In this document: piece after piece, positions 1-8,480 of the stretch
Layout of the letters: each line of letters begins with the position of its first letter
Numbering within the stretch: the stretch's first letter is position 1
Origin: Microbacterium sp. CGR2
GTDB taxonomy: Bacteria; Actinomycetota; Actinomycetes; Actinomycetales; Microbacteriaceae
Length of the DNA stretch: 64,000 nucleotides
Reading direction: 5' to 3'
Assembly (NCBI RefSeq): GCF_003626735.1
Contig: NZ_RBHX01000001.1
Location: forward strand, 434,001-498,000
Program-made: the position numbers and the translations under genes
The notes under the pieces: generated by a model
The model's database searches: none
The model's input: only the letters and a program-made list of their open reading frames with translations
Told to the model about the DNA's origin: nothing

Positions 1-59
1 GACCGGCGACGCGGGCGTACGACACCACGGCGGCGGATCGCTCTGACGTCGGGGAACCG

Positions 60-425
60 TCAGCTCGGTTTCGTGATGTCGTCGGCGTTGTCGATGATCC
101 ATCCGAGCAGAGGGAGCATGACCTCCATCAGCTCCCGCCCGCGAGGGGTGAGGCTGTACTCGACCTGCGGGGGAACCGTCGAGAACGACTCGCGCGAGAC
201 CAGCCCATCGGCGGTGAGTGTTCTCAGAGTCACCGAGAGCATCTTCTCGCTGATGCCTTCGACCTCACGGCGCAACTCGCCCCAGCGTTTCGTCTCGTCG
301 GAGAGCGCGTAGAGAACGAGTACTCCCCAGCGGCTCATCACGTGATCGAGCACAGATCGCAGAGGGCAGTCCGCGGTGAAGACTCCGGACCGAGTTGCAC
401 GCAATTCCGCAAAACTAACCGTCAC
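60..425 (-). CDS. HxlR-family transcriptional regulator
   Basis: Winged-helix DNA-binding protein of 121 aa, the usual size for HxlR/YtfH regulators. The family hallmark is visible: a Cys at residue 20 followed by PLRSVLDHVMSRWGVLVL, then the winged helix to about residue 110. In redox-sensing relatives (HypR, YodB, QorR) the equivalent Cys senses quinones or electrophiles; that role here is inferred. The start is a GTG whose 5' neighbour is the divergent quinone-oxidoreductase-like gene, about 90 bp away. HxlR plus an NmrA/QOR2-type reductase is a recurrent pairing (YtfH/YtfG). The gap has an imperfect inverted sequence around the run of five A (440-455) that could be the operator. Confidence 0.88.
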   Translation of the reverse strand: MTVSFAELRATRSGVFTADCPLRSVLDHVMSRWGVLVLYALSDETKRWGELRREVEGISEKMLSVTLRTLTADGLVSRESFSTVPPQVEYSLTPRGRELMEVMLPLLGWIIDNADDITKPS

Positions 426-517
426 GTATGCACCCTACCAAAAAGTGGGTACCCGCCGCCTGGAATGCGGGTCGAGCAGATGACCTTGAGTCCAGGGAAG
501 CACTTGAAAGGAGCCTC

Positions 518-1372
518 ATGACAATCCTCGTCACCGCCGCCAGCGGCAACCTCGGTCATCTCATCATCCGCGCCCTCATCGCCCGCGGCACGGCACCAGC
601 GCAAATCGTCGCGGGTGCCCGCACACCCGGCAAGGCAGCCGATCTCGCCGACCTCGGAGTACGTGTCGTCCCGTTCGACTACGACCAGCCCGACACCCTC
701 GCGGCCGGGCTCCAGGGCGTCGAGCGGCTCGTCCTCGTCTCCGGCCCCGAGGTCGGAAACCGCGCGGCGCAGCATCAGAATGTCATCGACGCTGCGAAGA
801 ACGCAGGGGTGAGCGCGCTCGCCTACACGAGCGTCTACCAGGCGACGACGAGTCCGCTGCCCCTCGCCGGGGAGCACGCGGCGACGGAGCACGCGCTGGC
901 CGAGGCCGGGATCCCCCACGTGCTGCTTCGCAACGGGTGGTACATCGAGAACTACGAACCCGAGATCGAGCGCGCCCGCCGATCCGGCATGATCGCGGCC
1001 GCCGTCGGCGATGGCCGCGTCGCTGCCGCAGCACGGGTCGACTACGCCGAGGCTGCCGCTATCGCGATCGCTGACGACACTTATCTCGGCCGCACGCTCG
1101 AGCTCGTCGGAGACCATGCGTTCTCCTACCGGGAACTCGCGTCCGCGATCGGTGTTCTCCTGGGCACTGACGTGACCTACCAGCCTTTGACGAGCGAGCA
1201 GCTGGTAAATGCCCTCCGCGACGCAGGTCTCGACGAGGGAACCGCAGGTTTCGTCGCCGGACTCGACGCCGGGATCGCCGCCGGTGCGCTCGACTCGACG
1301 GATCGCACTCTGGCGGGGATCCTCGGTCGACCGACCACCTCGCTGATCGACGGACTCCGCGCCGCCGTCTAG
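518..1372 (+). CDS. NmrA/QOR2-like NAD(P)-dependent oxidoreductase
   Basis: Atypical short-chain dehydrogenase of 284 aa. The N-terminal Rossmann glycine motif reads TAASGNLG (residues 5-12), then Arg in the NADP-preferring position of the second strand (AGARTPGKA). It resembles YtfG/QOR2, which reduces quinones with NADPH. The ATG at 518 is preferred over an upstream in-frame ATG at 428 because GAAAGGAG sits just before it and the protein then begins directly at the first beta strand. It is divergent from the HxlR gene, which probably regulates it. The substrate cannot be read from the sequence. Confidence 0.85.
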   Translation: MTILVTAASGNLGHLIIRALIARGTAPAQIVAGARTPGKAADLADLGVRVVPFDYDQPDTLAAGLQGVERLVLVSGPEVGNRAAQHQNVIDAAKNAGVSALAYTSVYQATTSPLPLAGEHAATEHALAEAGIPHVLLRNGWYIENYEPEIERARRSGMIAAAVGDGRVAAAARVDYAEAAAIAIADDTYLGRTLELVGDHAFSYRELASAIGVLLGTDVTYQPLTSEQLVNALRDAGLDEGTAGFVAGLDAGIAAGALDSTDRTLAGILGRPTTSLIDGLRAAV

Positions 1373-1475
1373 TTCAACGCCGACGTCCTGCGGCCGTCGA
1401 GGAATCGTTCTCGTCCTGTGCGGGTGGGTCGCCAGGCCGTCTCCGATAGCGGCATCGTCATCTCCACGCGCCCAC

Positions 1476-2783
1476 TCAGGCGATCAGTGTCAGGAACAGC
1501 CGGACGGAGAGGGCCAGCACGGCGAGCAGGCCGATCACCCCGGCGGCGTTCTGCCACCAGGCGTTGCGCATGTCCCCCATGAGCTTCACGCGGTTGGCCA
1601 TGATGATGATCAGCGCCGCAAGCACCGGGGCGACGAACACGGTGAGGGCCTGGGCGATGACGATCAGCTGCACGGGCGACTGCTGGAACGTGATCGTGAC
1701 CAGGATGCCGAAGGCGAGGATGCCGGCGCTGACGAGCTTTGCCGTGATCGAGCTGGACGATGCTCCGCGGCCGAGACTGTCGGAGAGCATGGTTCCTCCG
1801 GCCGTGGCGTTGGCGATCATGGACGAGAACGCGGCACCGAAGAAGCCGACCGCGAAGACAGTCGAGCCGACGGGGCCGGCCAGCGGTTCGAAGATCCCGG
1901 CGAGGGCGACGATGGTCGGTGCGGCCTCACCGGTGCGCCCCAGCACGGATGCCGCGACCACGATGACCAGCGCGGTCATGATTCCGGGGGCGACGATGCC
2001 TGGAATGGTGTCGACGATCGTGACGTCCCGGTAGTCGGCCTCGGTGCGGCCCCGTTCTTTCGTGCCGTAGGCCGTGTAGAAGGCGGCGTTGATGGAGAAG
2101 TTGGTGCCGACGAGCGCGACGATCAGCAGCCATGCGCCGCCAGGGAAAGTCGGAAGCAGTCCGACGCCTGCGGCGGCCCAGTCGGGGTTGGAGATGAACG
2201 CCGAGGCGATGAAGGCGATCGACATCAAGGCCACGGCGACGACGAGCACCTTCTCGACGACGCGGTAGACATTGCGCAGCAGCAGGAGCGCTGCGACGGC
2301 CGCGGTGCAGATGACCGTCCACATGATGGGGCTGCCGCCGAAGAGCATCGACAGTCCGAGCCCGGCCCCGACCGCATTGCCGACCGAGAAGCAGAGCGTG
2401 ATGAGGAAGACGCCGATGCCGGCCAGCACACCCACCCATCCTCCGAGATGCTCCTTGATCGACGAGATGAGCGATGCGGGCGACTTGATGCCGAGCCGCA
2501 CCGCCATGTCGGTGAGGAAGATCATGAGAATCGTCGAGACCACGATCACCCAGATCAGGGCGTACTGGTAGCCGCTGCCGGCCTGGACCGCAGTCGTGAG
2601 ATTGCCGGGTCCGAACTGCCAGGCGCCGGCGACGAACGCCGGACCGATGAGGGCCATGTGCTGCCAGAACGGGCGCCGCTGCTTGCGTGAGGTGACGATG
2701 TTCTTCATCGTCTCAGTGGAGACCCTCCCGTAGCCAGTGCCGGGTGTGGTGGAGGCGTGTCGGGCCGTGGTTCGGTCGTTCAT
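1476..2783 (-). CDS. divergent Nramp-like membrane transporter
   Basis: Integral membrane protein of about 435 aa with 11 predicted helices. Nramp-like signatures are a GPAFVAGAWQFGPGNLTT first helix and a GFFGAAFSS segment. In metal-transporting Nramps helix 1 carries DPGN and helix 6 carries MPH; here helix 1 has GPGN and the helix-6 segment reads VGTNFSINAAFYTAYG, so both metal-ligand motifs are altered. It lies 98 bp downstream of a DHDPS-family aldolase in the same direction, under a divergent LacI regulator, which points to a carbon-source role rather than metal uptake. That is an inference. The ATG at 2783 follows GAAGGA with an 8-nt spacer; an internal start at MKNIV is possible. Confidence 0.8.
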   Translation of the reverse strand: MNDRTTARHASTTPGTGYGRVSTETMKNIVTSRKQRRPFWQHMALIGPAFVAGAWQFGPGNLTTAVQAGSGYQYALIWVIVVSTILMIFLTDMAVRLGIKSPASLISSIKEHLGGWVGVLAGIGVFLITLCFSVGNAVGAGLGLSMLFGGSPIMWTVICTAAVAALLLLRNVYRVVEKVLVVAVALMSIAFIASAFISNPDWAAAGVGLLPTFPGGAWLLIVALVGTNFSINAAFYTAYGTKERGRTEADYRDVTIVDTIPGIVAPGIMTALVIVVAASVLGRTGEAAPTIVALAGIFEPLAGPVGSTVFAVGFFGAAFSSMIANATAGGTMLSDSLGRGASSSSITAKLVSAGILAFGILVTITFQQSPVQLIVIAQALTVFVAPVLAALIIIMANRVKLMGDMRNAWWQNAAGVIGLLAVLALSVRLFLTLIA

Positions 2784-2848
2784 GATCGTGTCCTTCGAGT
2801 CGTCGTTGACTGCAGGGTGTCGCCCACTCGGGCGCGGGAGCAGAGGGG

Positions 2849-2873
2849 GCGGGGCGGCCTTGAGCCGCCCCGC
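2849..2873 (-). terminator. GC-rich hairpin between aldolase and transporter
   Basis: Perfect 10-bp inverted repeat, GCGGGGCGGC with a CTTGA loop, just after the aldolase stop. No strong T-run follows, so it may act as an attenuator or mRNA-stabilising hairpin within the two-gene unit rather than a full stop. Confidence 0.5.
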
Positions 2874-2881
2874 CTCGGTCG

Positions 2882-3817
2882 TCAGGCGGGGACGGCGACC
2901 TTGCCGAGTTCCGCCAGCGCAAAGGCGTCCGCGATCTCGGATTCCGCTCCGTCTGGGAGGGGAAGGAGCGGGGTCCGCACGGTGGCGTGATCCAGGATGC
3001 CGCGCTGCACGAGGCCCCACTTCAGCGCGACGGTGCCCTCCATGTGCGAGCCACGGTGGTAGACGTTCTGGGTCACCGGCAGCAGGCGTTCGTGGATGGC
3101 GTGCGCTGCCTCGTAGTCGCGCGCCTTGCCTGCCGCGATGAGTTCGATGAGGGGCTCCGGGGCGACGTTGCCGTAGCCGACGAGCAGCCCGTCGACGTCG
3201 AACATCGTCGGGAGCAGGTACTCGTCGTGGCACGACAGGATCTGCAGCTCGGGGTATGCGGCGCGCAGCGCAGGGATCTCGGTGTACCAGCGGCGCATGT
3301 TCCGTACGCCGTTCTTCGTGGCGAACACGCCCTCTTGCCCGGCGATCTCGAGCTGGGTGTCGAGGTCGTAGGTGGCCTTGGTGTTGTCCGGGTACTGGAA
3401 GAGAATGAGCGGCAGGCCGGACTCCTCGTGGATCTCGCGGTAGCGGGACTGCGGGGCACCCTGCTGGTAGCCGAAGCGCAGCCAGCCGTGCGAGGGGTAA
3501 ACGAGTCCGGCAGCGGCCCCGGCCTCGACGGCGGCCCTCGCCTCGAGAGCGGCCGTCTTGTTGCCCTCCTTGGTGATGCCGGCGATCACCGGGATGCGGC
3601 CGTCGGTCGACGCCACGAATGCCCGGATGACGTCGAGCTGCTCTTCCTCAGTGAGGAAGGTGCCCTCCCCGGCGTGGCCGAGGACGACGAGACTCTTGAC
3701 GCCGTCGATGGATCCGAGCCAGGAGCCGAGGCGTTGGATCGCGTCGTAGTCGACGGCGCCGTCCTCGGTGAACGGGGTGACGGGGGCGGGGTTGAGGCCG
3801 CGGAGGTCGAGGGTCAT
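2882..3817 (-). CDS. DHDPS/N-acetylneuraminate lyase-family aldolase
   Basis: Class I aldolase of 311 aa with the DHDPS/NAL barrel. The Schiff-base Lys is K168 (FATKNG), the catalytic Tyr is Y142 (FQYPDN), and the substrate carboxylate loop is G47-H-A-G50-E51 in place of the usual GTTGE. Spacing of Tyr and Lys fits the family. True dapA is unlikely: the gene sits beside a LacI regulator and a transporter, as catabolic members such as sugar-acid or 2-keto-acid aldolases do. The ATG at 3817 has GGAAAGGA upstream. An in-frame extension upstream runs through the operator region and is discarded. The substrate is unknown. Confidence 0.85.
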   Translation of the reverse strand: MTLDLRGLNPAPVTPFTEDGAVDYDAIQRLGSWLGSIDGVKSLVVLGHAGEGTFLTEEEQLDVIRAFVASTDGRIPVIAGITKEGNKTAALEARAAVEAGAAAGLVYPSHGWLRFGYQQGAPQSRYREIHEESGLPLILFQYPDNTKATYDLDTQLEIAGQEGVFATKNGVRNMRRWYTEIPALRAAYPELQILSCHDEYLLPTMFDVDGLLVGYGNVAPEPLIELIAAGKARDYEAAHAIHERLLPVTQNVYHRGSHMEGTVALKWGLVQRGILDHATVRTPLLPLPDGAESEIADAFALAELGKVAVPA

Positions 3818-3872
3818 GATCGGTCCTTTCCTTGGAGCTTCTTTGCTGCAGCTTCTCGGCTTCGAGAGGGTG

Positions 3873-3937
3873 GGAACGTTCGCGGGAACGTTTGCAGGAA
3901 CGATTGCAAGTATTATCGAAGAAGCCGGGGCTGTCAA
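3873..3937 (-). promoter_or_regulatory. promoter and LacI-type operator for the aldolase unit
   Basis: On the minus strand TTGACA (3937-3932) is followed 16 nt later by TAATAC, a good sigma-70 promoter. Immediately downstream, at the expected start of transcription, is TTGCA-N8-TGCAA (3892-3909), a symmetric site typical of LacI-family repressors. The hexamer GGAACG occurs at 3873, 3885 and 3897, exactly 12 bp apart. Position and symmetry suggest repression by the neighbouring LacI protein. Confidence 0.65.
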
Positions 3938-3969
3938 CACCCCGGTTGTCCGAGATCAAGGGGGATGCC

Positions 3970-4974
3970 GTGGAGCCGGAACGACACGTCGTCACACTCA
4001 AGGACGTGGCCGCAGCGTCCGGAGTCAGCATCTCCACCGTCAGCCGCGTGCTCGACGATCGCACTCCCCCGTCACGTTCCTCCACCGCCGAGAAGGTCCG
4101 CCGTGTCGCCGACGAACTCGGCTACCGTCGCAACATGTTCGCTTCGGGGCTGCGCCGCGGAGCCACCGGGACCATCGGCGTCCTCGTCCCCCGCCTCACC
4201 GACCACGTCATGGCGCTGATGTTCGAAGCCGTCGAGCGCACCGCCCGCGCTCGCGGCGCGTTCGCTGTGGTGGCCACGTGCGGTGACGACCCGGTGGAGG
4301 AGCGCCGGGCGACAGAGACGCTCCTCGACCGGAACGTGGATGGTCTCGTACTCGCGACCGCGCGACTCGACGACACGCTTCCGGCGTCTCTCCGCGAGCG
4401 TGGAGTGCCGCACGCCCTTGTGCTCCGCACCGATGGGGTCAGCCCTTCAGCGCTCGGCGACGATGAGGCAGGCGGGTATTTCGCCGCCCGGCACCTCGTC
4501 GACCTCGGACATCGCGACATTGCCGTCATCACGGGGCCGTGGTTCACCTCAAGTGCCCGGGACCGCCTCGCCGGTGCGCGCCGCGCACTCGCTGAAGGCG
4601 GCATCGACCTTCCTGACGCGCGGGTGATCTCCACCGGCTACGGCATCGAGTCGGGTCACATCGCAGGGCGCATGCTTCTCGCCGAAGCCGCATCTCGTCC
4701 GACCGCGATCTTCGCGGCAAACGACAATCTCGCGATCGGAGTCGTCGCGGCAGCATCCGCCGCCGGCCTGACCGTGGGACGAGACCTCTCGGTCGTGGGG
4801 TACAACGACATCCCGCTCGCGGCCATGCTGCCCGTGCCGCTGACATCGGTTCGCACAGCGTTCGACCAGATCGCGGCCAGTGCACTCGACCTGCTGGAAG
4901 GGCCGGCGGAGTCGCTCACCCGAGCACTGCCCACCCTCATCCCGCGGTCATCCACAGCCGCGCTGCGAGGCTGA
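3970..4974 (+). CDS. LacI-family transcriptional regulator
   Basis: Repressor of 334 aa. The N-terminal helix-turn-helix reads VTLKDVAAASGVSISTVSRVL (about residues 8-28), followed by a hinge and a periplasmic-binding-protein-like sensor domain (GTIGVLVPRLTDHVMALMFEAVE onward). The start is the GTG at 3970, with AAGGGGG six bases upstream; the longer in-frame extension lies in the operator region. It is divergent from the aldolase/transporter unit, and the gap holds a LacI-type palindrome, so local control is likely. Its inducer is probably the substrate of that pathway. Confidence 0.92.
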   Translation: MEPERHVVTLKDVAAASGVSISTVSRVLDDRTPPSRSSTAEKVRRVADELGYRRNMFASGLRRGATGTIGVLVPRLTDHVMALMFEAVERTARARGAFAVVATCGDDPVEERRATETLLDRNVDGLVLATARLDDTLPASLRERGVPHALVLRTDGVSPSALGDDEAGGYFAARHLVDLGHRDIAVITGPWFTSSARDRLAGARRALAEGGIDLPDARVISTGYGIESGHIAGRMLLAEAASRPTAIFAANDNLAIGVVAAASAAGLTVGRDLSVVGYNDIPLAAMLPVPLTSVRTAFDQIAASALDLLEGPAESLTRALPTLIPRSSTAALRG

Positions 4975-5065
4975 TCCTCGCCGCCGTCGCACGGGCCGCC
5001 CTGCGACGGCAACGGCTGGGCAGAGCGTTCACGAACACGTCGCTGCGGCCCGGTAGGGTGCGCGG

Positions 5066-5800
5066 GTGACAGCTGATCGTTGGCAGGCGCTCGGATTCGG
5101 CGCGGCAGTGCACGTCCTGCGCTTCGGCGTGATCATGGGAGCCCTCGCGTTCGCGCCGCTTCTGGGAATCTCGGGCTGGTACCTGGGACTGTTCGCCAAC
5201 CTCGCCTGCGTCTTGTTCGCCGTCGTGCTGGTGACCGTGCGTGGCCTGTGGCGCGTTTCCGGTCTGTTCTCGGCGTGGCGAGGGAGGACCGCTGCATTGC
5301 TCCTCGTCCCGTTCATCATCGAGGTGCTGCTGTGGGTGGTGCCCAACGGTCTCGTCGAGCGACCGCCCGGGTTCGGGCTCTGGGCCCTCACGCTGTTGCT
5401 CGTCGGTGTGAACGAAGAACTCATCAGCCGTGTCGTCGTTTTGGAGCGGATGCGGCGCTCCTTCGCTCCCGCCAGTGCCGTCGCGCTCACCGGCGCCCTC
5501 TTCGGCCTGCAGCACCTCTCCGCCTTCGCGACGACCGGCCGCGGAGTTGACGACGTGCTCCTCAACGTTCTCGTCTCCGCGTGCTACGGCATCGGCTTGG
5601 CGGCCTTCCAGTACCGATTCCGCTGGGTGCTTCCGCTGATCCTCATCCACGCGGCCACGGATTTCACGACGATCCTCTCCGCGAATCCCCTGCCAGACCC
5701 GGTGGTCGCGATCACATGCCTGGCGTTCCTCGCGACCGCGGCTGTGATCCTGCGCCCTCTCGTCAGTAAGAAGCTGGCCGGGGCGCCGCGCCTGGCGTGA
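5066..5800 (+). CDS. CPBP-family intramembrane metalloprotease
   Basis: Polytopic membrane protein of 244 aa with all three CPBP/Abi motifs: E117-E118-x3-R122 (NEELISR), F146-x3-H150 (FGLQH) and HxxxD (HAATD). These place two Glu and two His at the glutamyl-type active site. Bacterial members act in protein processing, bacteriocin self-immunity or unknown roles; no partner gene is next to it. GTG start with GGTAGGG upstream. Confidence 0.85.
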   Translation: MTADRWQALGFGAAVHVLRFGVIMGALAFAPLLGISGWYLGLFANLACVLFAVVLVTVRGLWRVSGLFSAWRGRTAALLLVPFIIEVLLWVVPNGLVERPPGFGLWALTLLLVGVNEELISRVVVLERMRRSFAPASAVALTGALFGLQHLSAFATTGRGVDDVLLNVLVSACYGIGLAAFQYRFRWVLPLILIHAATDFTTILSANPLPDPVVAITCLAFLATAAVILRPLVSKKLAGAPRLA

Positions 5801-5915
5801 CGGCCCGCGAGAAGTACGGTCATACGCGCGAGGTGGGCTCCGGCGGCTGATCGAAGAACAGGTCACAGAGCGGCGCGAGGGTCGCATCCGGGAACTTCGC
5901 CTGGCGCGGAGCCGC

Positions 5916-6491
5916 TCAGGCCTCGGTCGACCGGGGCAACACCGTGAGCACACGCTGGATGTGATCACGGAACTCCTGCATGTAGTCCCGCAGGAACTTC
6001 TCCGTCCCGGGGTTCGTCACCGAGCCGTCCGCAGAGTAGTCCTCCCCTGCGAACTGGATGTATGCCTCGGGAGCAGTCATCTGGCGCGCGTTGCAGAAGC
6101 TGAGCACTCCTCGCAGGCTCTGCTGCGCGACAGCCGTGCCGATCGAGCCGACCGATGCGCCGATGACCGCAGCAGGAATGTGGTCGAAGGAGTTCTGTCC
6201 CCATGGTCTCGAAGCCCAGTCGATCGCATTCTTGAGCCCGCCGGGTATCGAGCGGTTGTACTCCGGGGTGACGAACATCACCGCATCCGCCGACGCGATC
6301 GCCTCCTTCAAAGCCACGGCGACCGCGGGATAGTCCTCGTCGTAGTCCTGGCTGTACAGCGGAAGGTCTCGGATCGGGATCTCGAAGAACTCGAGATCAT
6401 CGGGGGCGAGCCCGATGAGCGCCGTCGCGAGGGTGCGGTTGATCGAAGTCGATGAGAGGCTTCCGACGAAGTAGCCGACGCTGTATGCCAT
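5916..6491 (-). CDS. NADPH-dependent FMN reductase
   Basis: Flavodoxin-like reductase of 191 aa. Family markers are the N-terminal FVGSLSSTSINR phosphate loop and FVTPEYNRSIPGGLKNAIDW in the middle, which shapes the flavin pocket in YieF/ChrR and azoreductase-like enzymes. The likely reaction is two-electron reduction of quinones or similar acceptors using NAD(P)H. The ATG at 6491 has GAGG upstream. The gene stands alone; the next gene in the same direction is an epoxide hydrolase-like gene 131 bp upstream. Confidence 0.88.
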   Translation of the reverse strand: MAYSVGYFVGSLSSTSINRTLATALIGLAPDDLEFFEIPIRDLPLYSQDYDEDYPAVAVALKEAIASADAVMFVTPEYNRSIPGGLKNAIDWASRPWGQNSFDHIPAAVIGASVGSIGTAVAQQSLRGVLSFCNARQMTAPEAYIQFAGEDYSADGSVTNPGTEKFLRDYMQEFRDHIQRVLTVLPRSTEA

Positions 6492-6510
6492 GACAGATCC
6501 TCATTTCCGG

Positions 6511-6534
6511 TGACGGTGACGGTGACGGTGACAG
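6511..6534. repeat. hexanucleotide tandem repeat TGACGG
   Basis: Three copies of TGACGG and one TGACAG in tandem, in the leader immediately upstream of the FMN reductase start. The copy number could vary and alter promoter or leader spacing. Confidence 0.8.
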
Positions 6535-6622
6535 TGAGATCAGTCTCGTCCGAGCGCGCTGTCGAGTCCAGTCCCCGGCGACACGAGCGTGACGCGCCGT
6601 CTACGGAATCCGCTCCCGTGGG

Positions 6623-7783
6623 TTACCGCAGCGATCGGAAGAAGGTCCGTATGTCGCCGACCAAGAGATCGGGAACTTCCATGGCCGGGAAGTGACCGCC
6701 TCGATCGAACTCCGACCAGTGCACGACGTTGTCGTCGCGCTCGGCGATGGTTCGGATGCCGAAGTCGCCGGGGAACACGGCGACTCCCGAGGGCACTTCC
6801 GACCGTGCCGTCTGCTGCCCCCAGGCCGCCCTGCCCTCACGGTACAGCCGTGCCGACGAGGTGGCGGTGCCCGTGAACCAGTAGACACTGATGTTCGTGA
6901 GCAGCGCATCGCGATCGACGGCCTCCTCGAGTGACGCAGCACGAGGATCGGTCCACTCCTGGAAACGGTCCACGATCCACGCCAGTTGCGCGGCCGGCGA
7001 GTCGGAGAGGCCGACGCCTACCGTCTGGGGTCTCGTGGACTGCACGATTGCATAGCCCGACCCCTCCTCCATCTGCCGCTGCAGGGCGCCGAGGCGAGCT
7101 CGTTCCGGCTCTGTCATGCGCGCGAACTCCTCCGGGTCCCCCGATGGGAACCCGAGGCCGCCGTTGACGTGCACGCCGACGACCCGCTCGGCGTCGAATC
7201 GCCCGAGCAGGGGCGAGATCACCGCACCGGAGTCGGTGCCCTGGGCGCCATATCGTTCGTAGCCGAGTCGGTGCATGAGTTCCGCCCACGCGTGAGCGAT
7301 GCGCGCCATGTTCCAGCCGGCCTCGCGCGTCGGCCCGGAGAACCCGAACCCGGGCAATGACGGGATGACGACATGGAACGCATCAGCCGGATCTCCGCCG
7401 TGGGCAGCAGGAGCGGTGAGAGGTCCGATCACATCCATGAACTCCACGATCGATCCCGGCCATCCATGCGTCAGGATCAGTGGCATGGCATCCGGTTCGG
7501 GCGATCGCACGTGAAGGAAGTGGATGTTCTGCCCGTCGATCGTCGTGGTGAACTGCGGGAACTCATTGAGTGCCGTCTCGTGTCGCCGCCAGTCGTACGT
7601 CGTGCGCCAGTACTCGGCCAACCCGCGCAAGTAGCTCGAGGGCGTGCCGTAGCCCCACCCCACGCCCTCCAGCTCGTCAGGCCAGCGAGTCCTCGCCAAC
7701 CGATCATTCAGATCGTCGAGGGCCGACTGCGGGATATCGACGTGGAACGGGCGGATTCCGATGCTCTGTGTGGCCATGGTCAT
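6623..7783 (-). CDS. epoxide hydrolase-like alpha/beta hydrolase
   Basis: About 386 aa. An N-terminal epoxide hydrolase domain ([25 protein letters not shown]) precedes the alpha/beta hydrolase core. Visible active-site elements are the oxyanion motif HGWPGS, the nucleophile Asp in GTDSG, and the C-terminal His in [11 protein letters not shown]. This is the juvenile-hormone/microsomal epoxide hydrolase subgroup. The start is uncertain among in-frame ATGs at 7798, 7783 and 7777; 7798 falls inside a strong palindrome, so 7783 or 7777 is favoured. No clear ribosome site is seen. Confidence 0.87.
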   Translation of the reverse strand: MTMATQSIGIRPFHVDIPQSALDDLNDRLARTRWPDELEGVGWGYGTPSSYLRGLAEYWRTTYDWRRHETALNEFPQFTTTIDGQNIHFLHVRSPEPDAMPLILTHGWPGSIVEFMDVIGPLTAPAAHGGDPADAFHVVIPSLPGFGFSGPTREAGWNMARIAHAWAELMHRLGYERYGAQGTDSGAVISPLLGRFDAERVVGVHVNGGLGFPSGDPEEFARMTEPERARLGALQRQMEEGSGYAIVQSTRPQTVGVGLSDSPAAQLAWIVDRFQEWTDPRAASLEEAVDRDALLTNISVYWFTGTATSSARLYREGRAAWGQQTARSEVPSGVAVFPGDFGIRTIAERDDNVVHWSEFDRGGHFPAMEVPDLLVGDIRTFFRSLR

Positions 7784-7796
7784 GACACTACGAAGC

Positions 7797-7821
7797 ATTC
7801 AGGACAGGTCCTGTCCTGAAT
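7797..7821. promoter_or_regulatory. 25-bp perfect palindrome, probable operator
   Basis: Two 11-bp arms, ATTCAGGACAG and CTGTCCTGAAT, separated by GTC. It lies directly upstream of the epoxide hydrolase start and just after the convergent-side GNAT stop. Size and symmetry fit a TetR- or MarR-type operator. No regulator gene is adjacent. Confidence 0.65.
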
Positions 7822-7830
7822 GAGACGCGG

Positions 7831-8322
7831 TCAGAACCCGTCGGCTTCGGAGGTTCGAGAATAGCGACTCACCCACAGCCCGGGAACCGGCTCGAAATCC
7901 GATTCGTGCAGGAAACCGAGGGACTCGTACAGCGCGCGAGCGGGTACATTGTCACGCCCGGTCGACACGACCGTCCGGGGGGCGAGGGACATGACCTCCC
8001 TCACCAAGGCGGCACCGAGGCCTTGTCGGTGATGTGACGGACTGATCATGAGACGGTCGAGGTCGACCACTTCCTGGTCGAGCGCGTATCCCACTGCACC
8101 CGAGATCAGGTGGCCGTCGAATGAGGCGATCCATTCCAAGCCAGACGAGAGCAAGTCCGACTCCGTCTCATGCAGCGGCGGAATACGGCTGTCACCGATC
8201 AGTTCCGCTTCGACGGCATATGCACTGTGCTGAATCGCGAGCAGCTCGGAGGCGTGATCGCGGACTTCTTCCGCTGTCAATCTGCGCATGCACATGGTCC
8301 AGTACTCCGGTAGCGGTGTCAT
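7831..8322 (-). CDS. GNAT-family N-acetyltransferase
   Basis: About 163 aa. The acetyl-CoA-binding motif A is seen as LMISPSHHRQGLGAALVREVMSLAP, followed by VSTGRDNVPARALYESLGF, the typical C-terminal part of the fold. Acceptor unknown. ATGs at 8322 and 8295 are both plausible. The gene starts 3 bp after the stop of a decayed LuxR gene in the same direction, so it may once have been expressed from that gene's promoter. Confidence 0.85.
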   Translation of the reverse strand: MTPLPEYWTMCMRRLTAEEVRDHASELLAIQHSAYAVEAELIGDSRIPPLHETESDLLSSGLEWIASFDGHLISGAVGYALDQEVVDLDRLMISPSHHRQGLGAALVREVMSLAPRTVVSTGRDNVPARALYESLGFLHESDFEPVPGLWVSRYSRTSEADGF

Positions 8323-8325
8323 CTC

Positions 8326-8436
8326 TTACGCGAACAGGCGATGACGGTAACCTTCGGCGACCGCTGAGGCGCGGTCCCGGAGGCCGAGTTTGTCATAGAT
8401 GTACTGCCGGTGCGTCCTCACATTGTCTCCGCTTCG
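8326..8436 (-). pseudogene. C-terminal remnant of a LuxR-family regulator
   Basis: Reading the minus strand gives NVRTHRQYIYDKLGLRDR followed by ASAVAEGYRHRLFA and a stop at 8326. This matches the last two helices of the LuxR/GerE domain (recognition helix, then KLGxRxRxxAV). An in-frame TGA lies about 36 codons upstream and no N-terminal part exists, since a different gene occupies that side on the other strand. Confidence 0.75.
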
Positions 8437-8480
8437 TCAAGGGGTTCCGGCGCCGTCGTCGTCCGTCTTACCGTTTCGGT

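Noticed and set aside
428..517. Upstream in-frame start for the QOR2-like gene at 428.
   Set aside because: It lies in the probable operator/leader and lacks a ribosome site; the ATG at 518 has one and begins the fold.
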